Shown one piece after another: positions 61,773-64,000 of a stretch of 64,000 nt of DNA. The first letter of the stretch is position 1, and each line of letters begins with the position of its first letter. The stretch spans positions 55,209,136-55,273,135 of the forward strand of contig JASWHV010000004.1 of the NCBI GenBank assembly GCA_030760725.1, read 5' to 3'. The notes below the pieces were generated by a model, which searched no databases, was not told where the DNA came from, and was given only the letters and a program-made list of their open reading frames with translations. Source of the DNA: Neostapfia colusana. Its lineage: Eukaryota; Streptophyta; Magnoliopsida; Poales; Poaceae. A program made the position numbers and the translations under genes.

Positions 61773-62737
61773 AAACTCATGATCTGAATGTATGACAAAT
61801 TCTTTAGACCATAGGTAATGTTGCCAAGTTTCAAGACACGCACTAAAGCATAAAGTTCTTTGTCATATGTAGAATAATTCAGCGAAGGACCATGCAATCT
61901 TTCACTAAATAAAGCAACAGGTTTACCTCCTTGAATGAGCACTCCTCCAATGCCAATGCCGCTCGCATCACATTCAAACTCGAAGGTCTTCTCAAAATCA
62001 GGAAGTTGCAGCAATGGTGATTGTGTGAGCTTCGACTTGAGAGCATCAAAAGCTTCTTGTTGTGCTGGTCCCCATCGAAACGACACTCTATGCTTTGTCA
62101 ACTTGTGGAGAGGTGTCACAATGGTGCTGAAATTCCACACGAAAGGCCGGTAGAAACCTGCTCGACCAAGAAAACTACGAACCTGGGTGACCGTAGTCGG
62201 AAGTGGCCAGCTCGTGATGGAAACAATCTTTGCCTCGTCCACCTCAATGCCCTGCAAAGTAACAACATAACCAAAAAAAGACAAACGATCGGTGCAAAAG
62301 ATGCACTTCCCAAGGTTACCAAATAAACGTGCATCACGGAAGACATTGAAAACATCACGCAAATGTTCAAGATGCTTGTCATATGACTTGCTGTAAATAA
62401 GGATACCATCAAAGTAAACCACCACAAATTTACCAATGAAAGCACGCAAAACATCGTTCATCAATCTCATAAAAGTGTTGGGTGCATTAGTTAAACCAAA
62501 TGGCATGACTAACCATTCATAAAGTCCAAATTTAGTTTTAAAGGCAGTTTTCCATTCATCACCTAAAGCCATACGAATCTGATGATACCCACTGCGTAAA
62601 TCAATCTTGGAGAAAATAACAGAACCACTCAACTCATCAAGCATGTCATCCAATCTAGGAATAGGATAGCAATAACGAATGGTAATGTTATTGATGGCTC
62701 TACAATCAACACACATGCGCCAAGTGTCATCTTACTT
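61769..62737 (-). pseudogene. gypsy-2 reverse transcriptase and RNase H start
   Basis: WRMCVDCRAINNITIRYCYP, FSKIDLRSGYHQIRM and MPFGLTNAPNTFMRLMND. The catalytic motif reads VVYFDGILIYSK instead of YFDDILIYSK, so one of two metal-binding Asp is lost. RNase H starts FEFECDASGIGIGGVLIQGG. A TAA replaces the Lys codon just before DDTWR. Confidence 0.92.
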
Positions 62738-63175
62738 AGGAGCCAAAAGAACAGGAACAGAACAAGGACTAAGGCTCTCATGAATGTACCCGCGGTCCAG
62801 AAGATCTTGGACTTGTCGCTGAATTTCCTTAGTCTCGTCGGGGTTGGTCCTGTAGGTGGCACGGTTTGGCAAGCTCGCCCCTGGAATCAAATCAATCTTG
62901 TCTCAATGCCTTGCACAGGTGGTAATCCAGGGGTATTTCTGATGCAAAAACATCCATATACTCCTGCAAAGGTTACCAACAGCAGATGGCAAAGCAATAG
63001 ATGCATCCTCAATGGAATATAAAGCATGTTTGCACACTAAAGCATAGCAAATTCTATTAGAGGCATATAAGTCATCAAGATCAGATTTAGTTGCAAGCAA
63101 AACAGGATTTTTCAACTTAATAGGTTGCTGAATTTCAGAATTGATAACACCCTTCTGCTTAGCATTGTTCTTTTT
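62738..63175 (-). pseudogene. gypsy-2 region between protease and RT
   Basis: Short frames with IQRQVQDLLDRGYI-, SLSPCSVPVLL-like residues (62760-62860, reading in shifted frames) and LLATKSDLDDLYASN (63060-63115). Collinear with RT N-terminus of related elements; several frameshifts. Confidence 0.7.
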
Positions 63176-63613
63176 CTAATGCTCAAATTGCACAATTTCA
63201 GTGGGAGTCATAGGGAGCAACACAATTTTCTTGCCCTTATGCATAGGAGTATACTTATTAGATCGACCATGGTGAATAGCGTCAGTATCAAACTCCCAAG
63301 GATGTCCCAACAAAAGAGAGCAAGCATCCATAGGTACCACATCAAAATCAGCAAAATCATGATAAGAACCAATGGAAAAATGTATCCTTGCTGTTTGTGT
63401 TACCTTTACCTTACCATTGTTGTCAAACCATTGAATGTGATAAGGGTGGGGATGCTCCCGTGTGGTCAAGCCAAGCTTCTTGACCGTCTCAATATTCACC
63501 AAATTGTTGCACCTACCACCATCAATGATGATATGCACACGCAGTCCTTGACGACAAAAACATGTTGAAAAGGTTGTGACCTTGGCGGTTGTCGTCCTCT
63601 CCAACTGTGGCAC
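63176..63613 (-). pseudogene. gypsy-2 aspartic protease
   Basis: VHIIIDGGRCNNLVNIETVK with IDGG, the usual form of the catalytic motif in this lineage, then SIGSYHDFADFDVVPMDACS and LLLGHPWEFD. Open over 145 residues; one frameshift near 63625 separates it from the zinc knuckle. Confidence 0.87.
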
Positions 63614-63674
63614 TCAAAGCTCTCTGCACAATCAAAGTCCTATAGTTGTTGGTCGTAGATGTACCAAGAACCTC

Positions 63675-63980
63675 CTAAGCACCATCATCAGAACCTGAAA
63701 TGTTAGCTGCAATAATATTTTCATTTTCGACATCGGAAGCACTAACATACCCACCATCAGCAGTGGCAATGATCGCTCGTTTGCTGGGGCAATCTCGTTG
63801 CATATGGCCAAGTCCCTGGCAGCGGTGGCACTTGATGTCGGAGGTGCGACTGGTGGATGTGTTGGGTGTAGCAGTCTTTGCTGCAACACCTGGAAGCGTC
63901 TGGGACTTGCTGTTATCCTGTCGCTGTGATGTATAAGGCACGGTGCTGCGTACAACACCGGTGGAGGGTGGTGTAGACAC
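63675..63980 (-). pseudogene. gypsy-2 gag zinc knuckle
   Basis: KCHRCQGLGHMQRDCPSKR is a CCHC knuckle (C-X2-C-X4-H-X4-C), preceded by a Ser/Thr-rich segment and followed by DVENEN acidic residues. Gag nucleocapsid end. Confidence 0.9.
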
Positions 63981-64000
63981 ATACGCTCAAGGAGGGCGCT

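Larger units (their letters stand above)
60229..64000 (-). mobile_element. gypsy-2: Ty3/gypsy polyprotein running off the right edge
   Basis: Minus-strand gag zinc knuckle, protease, RT, RNase H and integrase in collinear order, with frameshifts and stops. The 3' end is cut by the right inverted arm. The remainder, including the 5' LTR, lies beyond 64000. Confidence 0.92.

Overview
This is plant nuclear DNA, most likely from a grass. Most of it is nested LTR retrotransposons: several Ty1/copia and Ty3/gypsy families, a SMART-like mini-element, a small LTR element carrying host-gene pieces, hAT- and CACTA-type non-autonomous DNA transposons and a tRNA-derived SINE. The species cannot be fixed from the sequence.

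One host gene is recognisable, and it spans most of the window on the minus strand. Its start codon is at 46716. Eight exons (46276-46716, 43951-44285, 37598-37672, 37386-37488, 36782-36870, 24518-24629, 9758-9811, 9570-9618) join through GT-AG introns into one open frame of 419 codons plus 1 nt. The product has an Arg/Ser-rich N-terminus, a GPAMPSREL (GPALPP-type) motif, and a J-domain with an intact HPD tripeptide. The remaining exon(s) lie beyond the left edge. Exons are conserved and small while introns 2, 5, 6 and 8 are swollen by transposons to 6.3, 12.2, 14.7 and more than 9.5 kb.

Layout from left to right. 1-9569 is intron 8, with copia-A (off the left edge) and copia-B; copia-B is split by a 2.1-kb LTR element holding NAC-like and PADRE/DUF4228-like fragments. 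9812-24517 is intron 6: a 659-bp hAT MITE, copia-C, a gypsy LTR split by complete copia-D, then copia-E, -F and -G. 24630-36781 is intron 5: an 11-kb gypsy element (5-bp target duplication GGTAT) with a 2-kb G-box-rich tandem array and complete copia-H inside. 37673-43950 is intron 2 with young copia-I. 44286-46275 is intron 1 with SINE pieces. 46717 onward is upstream DNA: gypsy LTRs, a CACTA element, a 3.4-kb solo LTR between inverted homologous arms, and a Ty3/gypsy polyprotein running off the right edge.

Almost all element ORFs are broken by frameshifts, stops or internal deletions. The exceptions are the RT/RNase H ORF of copia-H and, apart from point lesions, parts of copia-D and copia-I. 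The points most worth following up are: the transposon-laden but apparently intact J-protein gene; a SMART unit inserted exactly between two copies of the tRNA primer-binding site of a copia element; the gene-capturing small LTR element; the intronic array of about 24 ACGTGGC motifs; and a 66-bp repeat with compensatory base changes in a hairpin.
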